This document shows, piece after piece, positions 28,053 through 36,565 of a DNA stretch of 64,000 nt (the first letter of the stretch is position 1; each line of letters begins with the position of its first letter). A program made the translations under genes and the position numbers. The stretch is from Idiomarina zobellii (GTDB taxonomy: Bacteria > Pseudomonadota > Gammaproteobacteria > Enterobacterales > Alteromonadaceae): positions 360,343 to 424,342 of the forward strand of contig NZ_FNCB01000001.1 in assembly GCF_900100855.1 (NCBI RefSeq), read 5' to 3'. The notes beneath the pieces were generated by a model. That model was not told the origin of the DNA. It saw nothing but the letters and a program-made list of their open reading frames with translations, and searched no databases.

Positions 28053-28158
28053 TTTCAACGTTTTTTATACAAGTAACTTTTGAGTCTATGTGTAATGACT
28101 TAAGCTCTTTTTCTGATTCAACCGTGCCTTAAGAGAAAAATTCTTTTATTATGGCGCT

Positions 28159-28689
28159 ATGAGACCGATAAATGACTTAACCTCAATTCAACATATTGAG
28201 CGCTTACTCAATGAATTTTCCGAGCAAGCCCAACATATTGATGAGCAAAATAGACGCCAATCAAAAAAAGTGACTGAACAATGGTTTAGCCTTTCACTAT
28301 TTCATACCCGCTCATCCATAGCCCGGGACTATGTCGAAGAAACAAAGCGTTTGTTAGCACAACTTTTGGCCGCTAAAAGAGAAGAGTCTCAACACTTTTT
28401 GGCAGAAAAACTCAGCGCACAAATAGAAGCCTTAGCAACAGCGCTACGTTCAGGAAAGCTACCCGAGCAGGCTGAGGAGCAACGGGAGATTAGAGCCAGC
28501 CATTACCAGCAGCTTCACGAGAAGTTGGTCACTTACCGGGACTACGAGCGCCGTTTAACGGAAAACCTCTCTCAGGCACAAAGCACAGGTTCACAAGAAG
28601 CCGTTCAAATCGCTCAAAAGCGCTTGAACCGCTGTCAAATGGCTATTGTTCAATTAGAGCGACAAATTCAGCACCATGACGAAGGTTAA
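28159..28689 (+). CDS. priC: Primosomal replication protein PriC
   Basis: This 176-residue, mostly helical basic protein aligns by eye with E. coli PriC (175 residues) in the segments SLFHTRSSIARDYVEE and YRDYERRLTENL. PriC loads DnaB at collapsed forks in a PriA-independent restart route, by binding SSB and the fork. The ATG at 28159 is used; a nearby ATG at 28151 stops after three codons. Its end overlaps the next gene by 14 bases. Confidence 0.8.
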   Translation: MRPINDLTSIQHIERLLNEFSEQAQHIDEQNRRQSKKVTEQWFSLSLFHTRSSIARDYVEETKRLLAQLLAAKREESQHFLAEKLSAQIEALATALRSGKLPEQAEEQREIRASHYQQLHEKLVTYRDYERRLTENLSQAQSTGSQEAVQIAQKRLNRCQMAIVQLERQIQHHDEG

Positions 28690-29641
28690 TATCCCTTTCA
28701 TCTATTCGCCAATATACAGTCAGCTTGAACTGCCTGAGCGACACCGTTACCCAATCGAGAAGTACCGTTTACTGCATGATTGGGCTGTTCGTCGCGGCGC
28801 TCAGAAAGACCAGTGGCAAAGGCCTGTCACGCTGACATGGGAACAAGTCGCACAAACGCATTGCTCTTCCTATATAGAAAAATTAAAAACCAACAACTTT
28901 GAAAAAGCCGAATGGCGCAGAATTGGGTTTCCCTGGTCAGAACAGTTACTGACTCGCTCATTAACGTCTGCCGGAGGCACTGCACAGGCGCTACAAATGG
29001 CGTTAAGTTCATCCATTGCTATCCACTTTTCAGGTGGGTACCACCACGCTCACCATGACTGGGGAAGTGGCTTTTGTTTAATCAACGACTTGGCAATTGC
29101 CTGTCACCAGTTACTTTTACAGTATCCTCATTTAAAAATAGCGGTGCTTGATACTGATGTTCATCAAGGCGATGGTACCGCAAGTATTTTCCAAAACGAT
29201 CCGCGCGTATTTACCTGTTCCATTCATGGTGAAAAAAACTTCCCATTTTCAAAGTCTATTTCGGATTTGGACATCCCATTACCTAAAGGTACAGATGATA
29301 GCAGCTACCTGAATGCTCTGAATCAAGCCCTCAAAATCGTCGAGTCCGACGTAAAGCCCGATGTCATCCTTTACGATGCAGGCGTAGATATCTACACGAA
29401 GGATGAACTGGGTCACTTTCACATTAGTTTAAACGGCCTGTTCCAGCGCGACATGACCGTACTCTCATTTTGTCGACAAAATGACATTCCTGTAGCAGCT
29501 GTCATTGGTGGTGGTTATCAGCGAAATTTAGAACGCTTGGTTCGTGGACACGCTCAATTACTCAGAGCTGCATATTATGTCTATACTGAAAATAATTTCG
29601 AGTTAAGAAGCGTAGTAAGGAGTTCAGAAGATGAAGTTTGA
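28676..29641 (+). CDS. Histone deacetylase family protein
   Basis: This 321-residue protein belongs to the HDAC/acetoin-utilisation/acetylpolyamine deacetylase superfamily. The zinc site is visible in GYHHAHHDWGSGFCLINDL (tandem His), DTDVHQGDGTA and DAGVDIYTKDELG. It probably hydrolyses an acetyl-amine substrate in the cytoplasm; the substrate is unknown. It overlaps priC by 14 bases and the ComFB-like gene by 11, so the three are translated together, which is an unexpected pairing of functions. Confidence 0.9.
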   Translation: MTKVNIPFIYSPIYSQLELPERHRYPIEKYRLLHDWAVRRGAQKDQWQRPVTLTWEQVAQTHCSSYIEKLKTNNFEKAEWRRIGFPWSEQLLTRSLTSAGGTAQALQMALSSSIAIHFSGGYHHAHHDWGSGFCLINDLAIACHQLLLQYPHLKIAVLDTDVHQGDGTASIFQNDPRVFTCSIHGEKNFPFSKSISDLDIPLPKGTDDSSYLNALNQALKIVESDVKPDVILYDAGVDIYTKDELGHFHISLNGLFQRDMTVLSFCRQNDIPVAAVIGGGYQRNLERLVRGHAQLLRAAYYVYTENNFELRSVVRSSEDEV

Positions 29642-29906
29642 TGATGATATTCACAATTATTATGAACGTTTAGTTGTCGATCGCATTGAAGAGTTGGAGC
29701 TCGATAAACAGTATGAGCAAGAATTCCTGGCTGATTTATGCTGCCTGGTCTTGAATCAACTGCCGCCCCGTTATATTCGACATGAAGTGGACATGGCGTT
29801 TTTCCTTCCACCGTCAAAAAGACTTGATATGGAAATGCAGGTTCACAAGGCAATTACAGAAGCCCTGGAGTTTTTGAAAAATAGAAAGAGAGACGAAAAC
29901 GGTTAA
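29631..29906 (+). CDS. ComFB-like protein
   Basis: This 91-residue acidic protein has the core DLCCLVLNQLPPRYIRHEVDM, which matches the ComFB (late competence) family motif of Ala/Leu-N-x-LPPRY. Cyanobacterial members have been reported as cyclic-dinucleotide receptors; whether this gammaproteobacterial version binds one is not known. AAGGAG eight bases upstream supports the ATG at 29631, inside the end of the deacetylase gene. The stop lies 13 bases before the SRP RNA gene on the other strand. Confidence 0.75.
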   Translation: MKFDDDIHNYYERLVVDRIEELELDKQYEQEFLADLCCLVLNQLPPRYIRHEVDMAFFLPPSKRLDMEMQVHKAITEALEFLKNRKRDENG

Positions 29907-29918
29907 CGCTAGGAAGTT

Positions 29919-30032
29919 GGGTGGCGACTCTACCAGCCACACCCCGGCACACACATCCCCAACTACGGCTGCTCCCTTCCGGGCCTGACCGGGTTCGCTG
30001 GTTAGTGTTGCGGGGGAACCCGCAGAGTCACC
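29919..30032 (-). ncRNA. ffs: Signal recognition particle 4.5S RNA
   Basis: On the minus strand the sequence from 30032 to 29919 is about 114 bases, the size of E. coli 4.5S RNA. It contains the invariant domain IV sequence GTCAGGCCCGGAAGGGAGCAG with the GGAA tetraloop and internal loops. The ends GGTGACTCTGC and AGAGTCGCCACC pair to close the helix. It forms the SRP with Ffh for co-translational membrane targeting. Confidence 0.95.
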
Positions 30033-30058
30033 ATTGATGCTTTATTCAAAGCAGGCGC

Positions 30059-30087
30059 ATTATGACGCACTTGCCTTAGGGACACAA
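30059..30087 (-). promoter_or_regulatory. Putative ffs promoter
   Basis: On the minus strand TTGTGT (30087-30082) and CATAAT (30064-30059) are 17 bases apart, followed by a GC-rich discriminator GCGCC. Transcription would begin near 30052, about 20 bases before the mature RNA. That fits the 5' leader removed by RNase P from E. coli pre-4.5S RNA. Confidence 0.55.
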
Positions 30088-30106
30088 CCCGACAAGTACC
30101 TTTCGC

Positions 30107-30853
30107 TTACTTTTTCTGCAGTTTACGGGCAATGGCCTGTTTTGCCTCAGGAGAGCTTAACGCTTTGGCAAAATATTCAGCTTCACGGCTTATGCGTGCG
30201 GCGGTTGATTCAACCGGGTGCTTGAGTAACTTCTTCGACACCCGCAAAGACTGGCCAGATTGAGCTCTTAATTTATTGAGTACTTCCTCAACCTTACCCG
30301 CCAGCTGCTCGGCTGAAACAACATGGTTCACGAACCCTAAGTCCAAGGCTGTTTGCGCATCAAAGTTGTCTCCCAATAACAACAACTCAGCAGCTTTTTG
30401 ATAACCACAAATTTGTGGCAGCAATAAGCTTGAGCCAGCTTCAGGTAAAAGACCTAACTGCACGAATGGCAACGCATAAACAGCCTCATTGCTACTAATA
30501 ACAATGTCACAGTGCAATAGCAGTGTCGTTCCTATACCAATCGCTAAGCCATTAACGGCTGCAACGACCGGTACTTCCACTTTATTCAGGGTATGCAGAA
30601 AACGAAATGGTGGTGCTGATTCATCCAGGTTTTCAATTGCCAGAAAATCGTTTAAATCATTACCGGCTGAAAAACTGTCACCTTCGCTTTCAAAAACAAC
30701 GGCATTAATCGAAGTATCATCATTGGCTTGCTTCAACGCTTTTTCACATAAGGTATACATGTCTTGAGTAAAAGCGTTTTTCTTTTCCGGACGGTTCAGG
30801 CGAATTCTAACAACGCCATTATCCTTAGTTATTATTACCGGTTGTTCAGACAT
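30107..30853 (-). CDS. Enoyl-CoA hydratase/isomerase family protein
   Basis: From the ATG at 30853 the protein has 248 residues of crotonase fold: RIRLNRPEKKNAF, the oxyanion-hole segment SAGNDLNDF, and QLGLLPEAGSS with a likely catalytic Glu. A longer reading from 30943 would add 30 atypical residues overlapping the upstream gene; AAAGGATAGG before 30853 supports the shorter start. It probably acts on acyl-CoA in beta-oxidation or a related pathway; the exact reaction is not fixed. It is 13 bases downstream of the FabH-like gene. Confidence 0.85.
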   Translation of the reverse strand: MSEQPVIITKDNGVVRIRLNRPEKKNAFTQDMYTLCEKALKQANDDTSINAVVFESEGDSFSAGNDLNDFLAIENLDESAPPFRFLHTLNKVEVPVVAAVNGLAIGIGTTLLLHCDIVISSNEAVYALPFVQLGLLPEAGSSLLLPQICGYQKAAELLLLGDNFDAQTALDLGFVNHVVSAEQLAGKVEEVLNKLRAQSGQSLRVSKKLLKHPVESTAARISREAEYFAKALSSPEAKQAIARKLQKK

Positions 30854-30866
30854 CAAACCTATCCTT

Positions 30867-31955
30867 TTATTGTTCTCGCTTTTTCCAGGCTTTGGCCGTT
30901 GCTTCATGCATGGGTACAATAATATCCAATGCACTTTTATCACCCGCAGGCAGTTCCATTTGGTTTGGCTTTTTAGGGGTTACTCGATCCCCCCATTTAA
31001 TCAGCCCTGCCCCACAAGTCAAGCCGCCGCCGAATACCGCTGACATAATGCTATCACCAGGCTTAATAATGCCGTTATCGGCCGCTTCAGCAAAAGCGAT
31101 AGGAAGTGTTGCGGAAGAGGTATTGCCGTACTTCTGAATATTGATAACAGTTTTCTCACTCGGCACTTTACACATTTTGCCCAGGAAGTCGATTAAGCGT
31201 TTATTCGCCTGATGCGGAATAAGTGCATCGATATCTTCCGTTGTCATGCCGGTTTGTTCAAAAACGTTCTCCACAGCGGCACTCATACCTTTAACCGCTC
31301 GCTTGAAAATTTCCTGACCAACAAAGTCAAACTGCATAATGCCGTCGAAGTTAAAGCGGTCGAAATTAAAGCCAAAATCAAGGCTCAGCACATCACGAGC
31401 ATCGGCATCACAACTTACGTGACTCGCCAACAATCCAACTTCATTGTCCGAAGCCTCCAGTACCATAGCACCGGCTCCATCACCGAAAAGAACCGCACTT
31501 TCACGCTTCGTCCAGTCTAAAATACGTGTTAGACACTCTGCGCCTATCAGTAAGACTTTACTGTGCGCACCCGTTCTTATCGACTGAGTCGCGAAATGCA
31601 TGGCATATAAAAAGCTACTACAAGCCGCGTTAAGGTCAAAAGCAGCAGCATTTTTAGCGCCAATACGCTGCTGCACAGCAGACGCCACATTAGGAATAAT
31701 TTCATCTGCGGTACAGGTGCCGACAATAATCAAATCAATTTCATTCGGGTCTAAGTCCGCCGCAGCCAATGCATTGCGTGCAGCGACCGTGGCCAATTCC
31801 GAAGTGCCCACGTGACTCACGCGTCGCTCCGAGATACCTGTTCTCGAAACAATCCACTCGTCAGAGGTTTCCAGGAAAGTGGCAAGATCATCGTTTGTCA
31901 TAATGGCCGGCGGAAGGCATTTTCCCCAACCCGTGATTTCTGCATATTTTGTCAC
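30867..31955 (-). CDS. 3-oxoacyl-ACP synthase III family protein (FabH-like)
   Basis: This 362-residue thiolase-fold enzyme has the FabH triad: C112 in LNAACSSFLYA, H248 in IPHQANKR and N278 in KYGNTSSAT. It is about 45 residues longer than E. coli FabH (317), with an extra C-terminal tail after GLIKWGDR. The tail and its location next to a crotonase gene, rather than in the fab cluster, suggest a paralogue with its own acyl substrate, not the housekeeping FabH. That role is inferred. Confidence 0.85.
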   Translation of the reverse strand: MTKYAEITGWGKCLPPAIMTNDDLATFLETSDEWIVSRTGISERRVSHVGTSELATVAARNALAAADLDPNEIDLIIVGTCTADEIIPNVASAVQQRIGAKNAAAFDLNAACSSFLYAMHFATQSIRTGAHSKVLLIGAECLTRILDWTKRESAVLFGDGAGAMVLEASDNEVGLLASHVSCDADARDVLSLDFGFNFDRFNFDGIMQFDFVGQEIFKRAVKGMSAAVENVFEQTGMTTEDIDALIPHQANKRLIDFLGKMCKVPSEKTVINIQKYGNTSSATLPIAFAEAADNGIIKPGDSIMSAVFGGGLTCGAGLIKWGDRVTPKKPNQMELPAGDKSALDIIVPMHEATAKAWKKREQ

Positions 31956-32029
31956 GGCAAAACCTTTTACTTCTGTCAGTAAATGCTGTCTGCGTGCTAA
32001 GCTACGTTGAGACGGCAGTATTTGCTCGT

Positions 32030-32056
32030 ATCATAGCACGAATATTTGTCAGGTGA
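32030..32056 (-). promoter_or_regulatory. Putative promoter of the FabH-like gene
   Basis: On the minus strand an extended -10, TGC-TATGAT (32035-32030 for the hexamer), lies 16 bases after a weak -35 TTCACC. It stands 75 bases before the start codon at 31955, in the 129-base gap to the divergent yajG gene. Confidence 0.35.
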
Positions 32057-32084
32057 ATGTATCTGAGGAAAAAGGATAACGGTT

Positions 32085-32633
32085 ATGCTTCGTTTTATTC
32101 TGGTACTTATTTTAACTCCATTAGTAGCGGCCTGCTCAAGCCAACCAGACCCGCTTATTATCAGCACCACGCCAGTCAATGACACTTTTTCGATAAAAGT
32201 GAACCAGCTTGAAGTCATCGATACGCGAACATACTCGTATCTATATCGACACAAAAAGGATGACGACAAGGCTACATTTGCTCCGCCCCAACAACCGCTG
32301 ACCAAAATCGTCCAGGATGCACTGACTCCATTAACCGACAGTGCACCGAGCGGGCAAGGGTTAAAATGGTATGTATCCTTAGAAAAAGCGTTAATTGATG
32401 CAAAAACCAGTGCGTTGAAATACGAATTAGAACATCATGTCCGCATACGAGTGGAAGCGGTTAGAGATAACCGCCGTTACAGCAATTTTTATACAGGCAA
32501 AGCGCAATCCAGCGGTGCTTTGAAACCAGCTCAGGCAACTATTGAACGTCAGTTTCGTAACCTGTTGAATAATGTATTGAATGATATAGCTAACGACCCT
32601 AAACTCCGCTTAAGTGAGAGAGAGGTTTACTGA
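32085..32633 (+). CDS. yajG: YajG family lipoprotein
   Basis: This 182-residue protein opens with a lipoprotein signal (MLRFILVLILTPLVAAC, lipobox VAAC). The rest resembles E. coli YajG (192 residues), an uncharacterised outer-membrane lipoprotein that in E. coli is encoded next to ampG. Here it is likewise two genes from ampG, which supports the assignment. Its last base is shared with the next start codon (TGATG). Confidence 0.78.
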   Translation: MLRFILVLILTPLVAACSSQPDPLIISTTPVNDTFSIKVNQLEVIDTRTYSYLYRHKKDDDKATFAPPQQPLTKIVQDALTPLTDSAPSGQGLKWYVSLEKALIDAKTSALKYELEHHVRIRVEAVRDNRRYSNFYTGKAQSSGALKPAQATIERQFRNLLNNVLNDIANDPKLRLSEREVY

Positions 32634-33223
32634 TGAAGTTTTGGATTTTATTAACAAGCTTACTGGCCATTTCATTTGTCGCCCCGGCCAGTGCGGAAAT
32701 ACAGCCAGATAACCCATTCCCGCGAGTAAAAATGGTCACGTCGATGGGAAATATTACCGTCGAATTGAATCGTGAAGCAGCGCCGTTAACCATTAAAAAC
32801 TTTTTTCGCTATGTAAAGAAAGCACAATACAATGAGACGGTTTTTCACCGCCTCGTTCCCGACTTTGTGATTCAAGGTGGTGGCTACGATAAAGACTTTC
32901 AGGAAAAGCCCACGTTTGAGAAAATCGTCAATGAGTCAGGCAATGGTCTATTAAATGAATACGGTACTATTGCTATGGCTCGCGAGCGAGGTCCACACAC
33001 TGCGACCCGCCAGTTTTTCTTTAACCTCAACGACAACACATCTCTGAACCCTGAGAAAGGAGACTGGGGTTACACCGTATTTGGACGTATTGTTGAAGGC
33101 TTAGATGTACTGGAAAAAATGGCAAAGCTCGAGTCAAAACCCTTTGATGATGCAACTGGTTGGCGAGATGTTCCTGAAAATCCGCCGGTCCTGAAGCGAA
33201 TTGAGATAGTGCCACAAAGTTAA
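32633..33223 (+). CDS. Periplasmic peptidyl-prolyl cis-trans isomerase (cyclophilin)
   Basis: This 196-residue protein has a signal peptide (about residues 1-22, ending APASA) and a cyclophilin domain: FFRYVKKAQYNETVFHRLV, FVIQGGGY, and ARERGPHTATRQFFFNL. This is a PpiA-type periplasmic cyclophilin that speeds proline isomerisation in secreted proteins. It overlaps yajG by one base and is followed directly by ampG (one-base overlap), forming a tight three-gene operon. Confidence 0.92.
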   Translation: MKFWILLTSLLAISFVAPASAEIQPDNPFPRVKMVTSMGNITVELNREAAPLTIKNFFRYVKKAQYNETVFHRLVPDFVIQGGGYDKDFQEKPTFEKIVNESGNGLLNEYGTIAMARERGPHTATRQFFFNLNDNTSLNPEKGDWGYTVFGRIVEGLDVLEKMAKLESKPFDDATGWRDVPENPPVLKRIEIVPQS

Positions 33224-34563
33224 TGGAAAAACGTATCCCCTTTTGGCAGGACATGGACGTCTATAAGCAGTCGCGTGTCTGGGTTATTTTCATACTCGGT
33301 ATTGCCAGTGGCTTTCCATGGGTCATGATTGGTTCAGCGCTATCAGCCTGGCTGCAGGAGGAAGGCTTAACGCGTTCCGTAATTGGTTATTTCGGCGCCG
33401 TTTTCGGAGCCTACTCCATTAACTTCCTGTGGTCACCACTTATTGACAACGTAAAGCTTCCCGTACTCACCAAATGGTTGGGACAGCGACGTAGTTGGAT
33501 ATTCTTGTGTCAAATAGCCATTGCTACTGGATGCTTTGCGCTAGCAAGCCTCAATATAACCGATAACCTGCATATAGCAGGCTTAACAGCATTAGCCATT
33601 GCTATTAGTTCGGCCACACAAGACATTGCTATTGATGCCTACCGCATCGAATCGTTTTCTGAAACCGAAGGCCGTTTACAAAGCGCTGGCGCTGCCATGG
33701 CTACCGCCGGTTGGTGGACGGGTTACAGTGGCCTGGGTGCCTTGCCCTTTTTTATTGTTGACGGCGTTAGCTGGAGTTGGCAACACGCCTATTTCGGGCT
33801 TGGTTGCATCATGCTATTTTTGGCCGCGGTTGTACTGCTTGTTCGCCGCACGACTTATACCGCAGTTTCAGAGACAGCCGAACCTGTATCGAATTGGTTC
33901 AGCTTTTTCAAAGAGCGCATAAAGCACACCGTTGTTTCACCTATTGCTGAGTTTTTCACGCGAAACGGCATAAAACTCGCGTTGTCACTTTTAGCATTTA
34001 TTTTCTTGTTCAAAATTGGTGAAGCCTTTTTAGGCCGCATGTCTATTGTGTTCTATAAAGAAATTGGCTTTACCAACACAGAAATTGGCACCTATTCCAA
34101 GCTTGTAACCTGGTGGGTTACTATTGTCTTTGCAGTGTTAGGTAGTGTCGTAAACCTAAGACTAGGCATTGTGAAAGGACTGATTATTGGCGGCTTAGCC
34201 ATGTCCGCTTCAAACCTAATGTTTTCCTGGATTGCGCTTGTCGGCCCCGACACCAATTTGTTCTTAAGTGCCGTTCTTATTGATGGCTTTACCAGTGCCT
34301 GGTCCACTGTGGCTTTTGTTGCGTTCATTAGCTTGCTTTGCAACCGAACATTCACGGCAACACAGTATGCACTCATGGCGTCACTAGGGACTCTGGGAAA
34401 AACTGTGTTGGCGTCGTACAGCGGTGTGTTAGTCGATACAATGAATGGTAACTGGGCGCTATTTTTCGTTTTAACGGCGATAATGGTTATTCCCAGCCTT
34501 TGTTTCCTTTGGTTTATTCGTAAACCGCTGAAAAAGCTTGAGGAAGCACGAGATGCAAACTGA
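33223..34563 (+). CDS. ampG: AmpG family muropeptide permease
   Basis: This 446-residue major facilitator protein has about twelve membrane helices. Conserved AmpG segments are GIASGFPWVMIGSALSAWL near residue 25 and SATQDIAIDAYRIE near 137. It should import anhydro-muropeptides from the periplasm for peptidoglycan recycling. The linkage with yajG, as in E. coli, strengthens the call. It overlaps the panE-like gene by 11 bases. Confidence 0.88.
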   Translation: MEKRIPFWQDMDVYKQSRVWVIFILGIASGFPWVMIGSALSAWLQEEGLTRSVIGYFGAVFGAYSINFLWSPLIDNVKLPVLTKWLGQRRSWIFLCQIAIATGCFALASLNITDNLHIAGLTALAIAISSATQDIAIDAYRIESFSETEGRLQSAGAAMATAGWWTGYSGLGALPFFIVDGVSWSWQHAYFGLGCIMLFLAAVVLLVRRTTYTAVSETAEPVSNWFSFFKERIKHTVVSPIAEFFTRNGIKLALSLLAFIFLFKIGEAFLGRMSIVFYKEIGFTNTEIGTYSKLVTWWVTIVFAVLGSVVNLRLGIVKGLIIGGLAMSASNLMFSWIALVGPDTNLFLSAVLIDGFTSAWSTVAFVAFISLLCNRTFTATQYALMASLGTLGKTVLASYSGVLVDTMNGNWALFFVLTAIMVIPSLCFLWFIRKPLKKLEEARDAN

Positions 34564-35458
34564 CTACCATTGGTATGTATTAGGTCCTGGTGCTATCAGC
34601 GGACTCATCGCCTGCCATTTGCTTGAAACTAAGCAGCAATGCTCGGTTTTAACTCGAAAAACAGAATCTGAACACGGCCAATTAACTCTGAAAGAAGGTG
34701 CAATCAGCAGCACTTATACATTACCTTTTTTGCCGACACAGGAATGTCAGTTGGTCAAAGATTCGGTGTTTATTGTTGCTGTAAAAGCCTTTGATGTCGT
34801 AAATGCTTTGGAAAGTATCACTACAATTCCCGGCTTTGACAAAGACATGCCAATAATTCTGAGTCACAACGGTATGCTTGAGCTGCCTAACTCACTAACC
34901 TCATTGAATATTTATCACCTAGTGACCACCCATGGTGCGGTGAAGTTTGCTCAAGAGCCAACACATATTGTCATTGAGCACCGTGGGAAAGGTCGAAGCT
35001 GGCTTCAAAGGAAAGAAAATAAGGCAGACTTCGAGGCGATTTTAGCAAAGAGTTTTAAGCCCATTCTTTTTGAAAGCGATATTCAGACCCGCCGTTGGTC
35101 AAAGCTTTTAATTAATTGCGTAATAAACCCGTTAACCGCCATTCATCAGTGTAACAATGGCGAGCTGCTTAAGGCTGAATGGCAGGAAGTTATTCAATCG
35201 TTGGTCAACGAAGCGGTCTGTGTTGCTCGCGTCGAACAGGTCAGTTTAGATGCCAAGAGTGTTTACGAGGAAATACTAAGAGTCGCTGGTGAAACCCGAA
35301 ATAATGAGTCATCAATGAGACAAGATATACGTCATAATCGCCGTACTGAAATTAACTACCTAACGGGTTACATTATCAAAAAAGCAAAAAAAGCCGGCTT
35401 ACAAGTGCCGGCTCACGAAAAGCTCATGAAAGACTTTGTCAGTCTTTATCCTCAATAA
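34553..35458 (+). CDS. panE: 2-dehydropantoate 2-reductase (ketopantoate reductase)
   Basis: This protein has 301 residues from the ATG at 34553, preceded by AGGAA at a good spacing; the reading from 34538 has no such site. The NADPH-binding [11 protein letters not shown] is at the N-terminus. K and N of the active site appear in [17 protein letters not shown], and [19 protein letters not shown] gives the C-terminal signature. It reduces ketopantoate to pantoate in pantothenate synthesis. It overlaps the convergent ribB end by 20 bases and carries that gene's terminator in its coding sequence. Confidence 0.87.
   Translation: MQTDYHWYVLGPGAISGLIACHLLETKQQCSVLTRKTESEHGQLTLKEGAISSTYTLPFLPTQECQLVKDSVFIVAVKAFDVVNALESITTIPGFDKDMPIILSHNGMLELPNSLTSLNIYHLVTTHGAVKFAQEPTHIVIEHRGKGRSWLQRKENKADFEAILAKSFKPILFESDIQTRRWSKLLINCVINPLTAIHQCNNGELLKAEWQEVIQSLVNEAVCVARVEQVSLDAKSVYEEILRVAGETRNNESSMRQDIRHNRRTEINYLTGYIIKKAKKAGLQVPAHEKLMKDFVSLYPQ
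35385..35413 (-). terminator. Terminator of the rib operon, inside panE
   Basis: On the minus strand AGCCGGC (35413-35407) pairs perfectly with GCCGGCT (35398-35392) across an eight-base loop, followed by TTTTTTTGCTTTTTT. It stands about 26 bases past the stop of the RibB gene and lies antisense in the last codons of panE. Confidence 0.82.
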
Positions 35459-36554
35459 AATCTACCACCTCTAAGCCAAAGCCGGACAGCGCAGAGTAAC
35501 GCTTCGGTGAGCTCATCAGGCGCATTTTATGAATATTTAAATCCGCCAATATTTGTGAGCCTAAGCCCACATTACGTGACGCATTTGAAGCCGACGCCGT
35601 TGGCTTATGTTCACCGTGATCTTGCGCCTCAAACTCTTTTACCTGAGCAATAATATCTTCTGGCGTTTGCTGGCGGCCAATAATCACTAAAACACCGTCA
35701 TTCTCGGCAATGTAAGACATTGCTTTCTGAATTGGCCAACTGCGCTTGGCGGCTCTGTCCGTTAAGAACGTATCATGGAAAGTATCCTGTAAATGCACAC
35801 GCACATTCGTAACTTTGTCTTCCGCTATGTCACCATGCACAAGTGCCTGATGCACTTGTTTATCGATTGTGTCCTGATAAGTGACCAGATGAAATTCACC
35901 AAAGGCTGTCGGTAATGAGCACTCAGCAACACGTTTAATCGTTTTTTCCTGAGTCGAGCGGTACTCGATTAAGTCCGCGATTGTGCCAACTTTTATATCA
36001 TGCTGTTTCGCAAAAGCTTCCAAGTCTGGGCGGCGTGCCATAGTACCGTCTTCATTCAGCACTTCCACAATAACAGAAGCAGGCTCAAACCCTGCTAAGC
36101 GTGCCAAGTCGCAGCCCGCTTCGGTATGCCCGGCGCGATTTAATACACCGCCCGATTTTGCTTTTAATGGGAATATGTGTCCCGGCATAACTAAGTCTTC
36201 AGGCTTAGCATCCTTTTTCACAGCATCTAGCACAGTCTTCGCGCGGTCGGCTGCCGAAATCCCTGTTGTAACGCCCTCTGCCGCTTCAATAGAAACGGTG
36301 AAATTGGTTGCATAAGGCGCGTTATTTTTGTCCACCATCAGCGGTAAGTTCAGCTGCTGACAACGCTCTTCAGTTAAGGTTAAGCAAATAAGTCCACGGC
36401 CGTATCGGGCCATAAAGTTGATGGCTTCCGGTGTTGCACATTCAGCGGCAATGATGAGATCGCCTTCGTTCTCGCGATCTTCATCGTCCATCAGAATCAC
36501 CATTTTGCCCTGACGGATGTCTTCAATAATTTCTTCTGTGCTATGCAATGACAT
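35439..36554 (-). CDS. ribB: 3,4-dihydroxy-2-butanone-4-phosphate synthase with degenerate GTP cyclohydrolase II domain
   Basis: This protein has 371 residues. The N-terminal DHBP synthase domain is intact ([11 protein letters not shown] at about 23-33, [13 protein letters not shown]). The C-terminal part aligns with GTP cyclohydrolase II, but the zinc-binding cysteine motif (SECxTGDxFGSxRCDCG in active enzymes) is replaced after NVRVH by [15 protein letters not shown], and the RQEGRGIG motif is gone. It should therefore make the four-carbon unit of riboflavin but not the GTP-derived half. This matches the RibBX hybrids described in Shewanella and relatives. It lies 11 bases after ribD. Confidence 0.9.
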   Translation of the reverse strand: MSLHSTEEIIEDIRQGKMVILMDDEDRENEGDLIIAAECATPEAINFMARYGRGLICLTLTEERCQQLNLPLMVDKNNAPYATNFTVSIEAAEGVTTGISAADRAKTVLDAVKKDAKPEDLVMPGHIFPLKAKSGGVLNRAGHTEAGCDLARLAGFEPASVIVEVLNEDGTMARRPDLEAFAKQHDIKVGTIADLIEYRSTQEKTIKRVAECSLPTAFGEFHLVTYQDTIDKQVHQALVHGDIAEDKVTNVRVHLQDTFHDTFLTDRAAKRSWPIQKAMSYIAENDGVLVIIGRQQTPEDIIAQVKEFEAQDHGEHKPTASASNASRNVGLGSQILADLNIHKMRLMSSPKRYSALSGFGLEVVDFIEDKD

Positions 36555-36565
36555 AACGCTTAACC

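Larger units (their letters stand above)
27682..28158. other. Intergenic region between the divergent TonB and priC transcription units
   Basis: This 477-base AT-rich region has no convincing ORF or structured RNA. It carries a minus-strand promoter with a TTGTCG inverted repeat near 27772-27799, a plus-strand promoter at 28024-28052, and a short AT-rich partly complementary stretch near 28130-28148. I did not find a recognisable Fur box, although the operon encodes TonB. Confidence 0.6.

Noticed and set aside
27682..28158. Fur box or structured RNA in the TonB-priC gap
   Set aside because: No 19-base Fur-like palindrome and no long stable stem was found by eye; only promoter-like elements are reported.
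30034..30225. Plus-strand ORF of 63 codons next to the SRP RNA
   Set aside because: It overlaps the ffs promoter and the end of the crotonase gene antisense, and has no ribosome-binding site.
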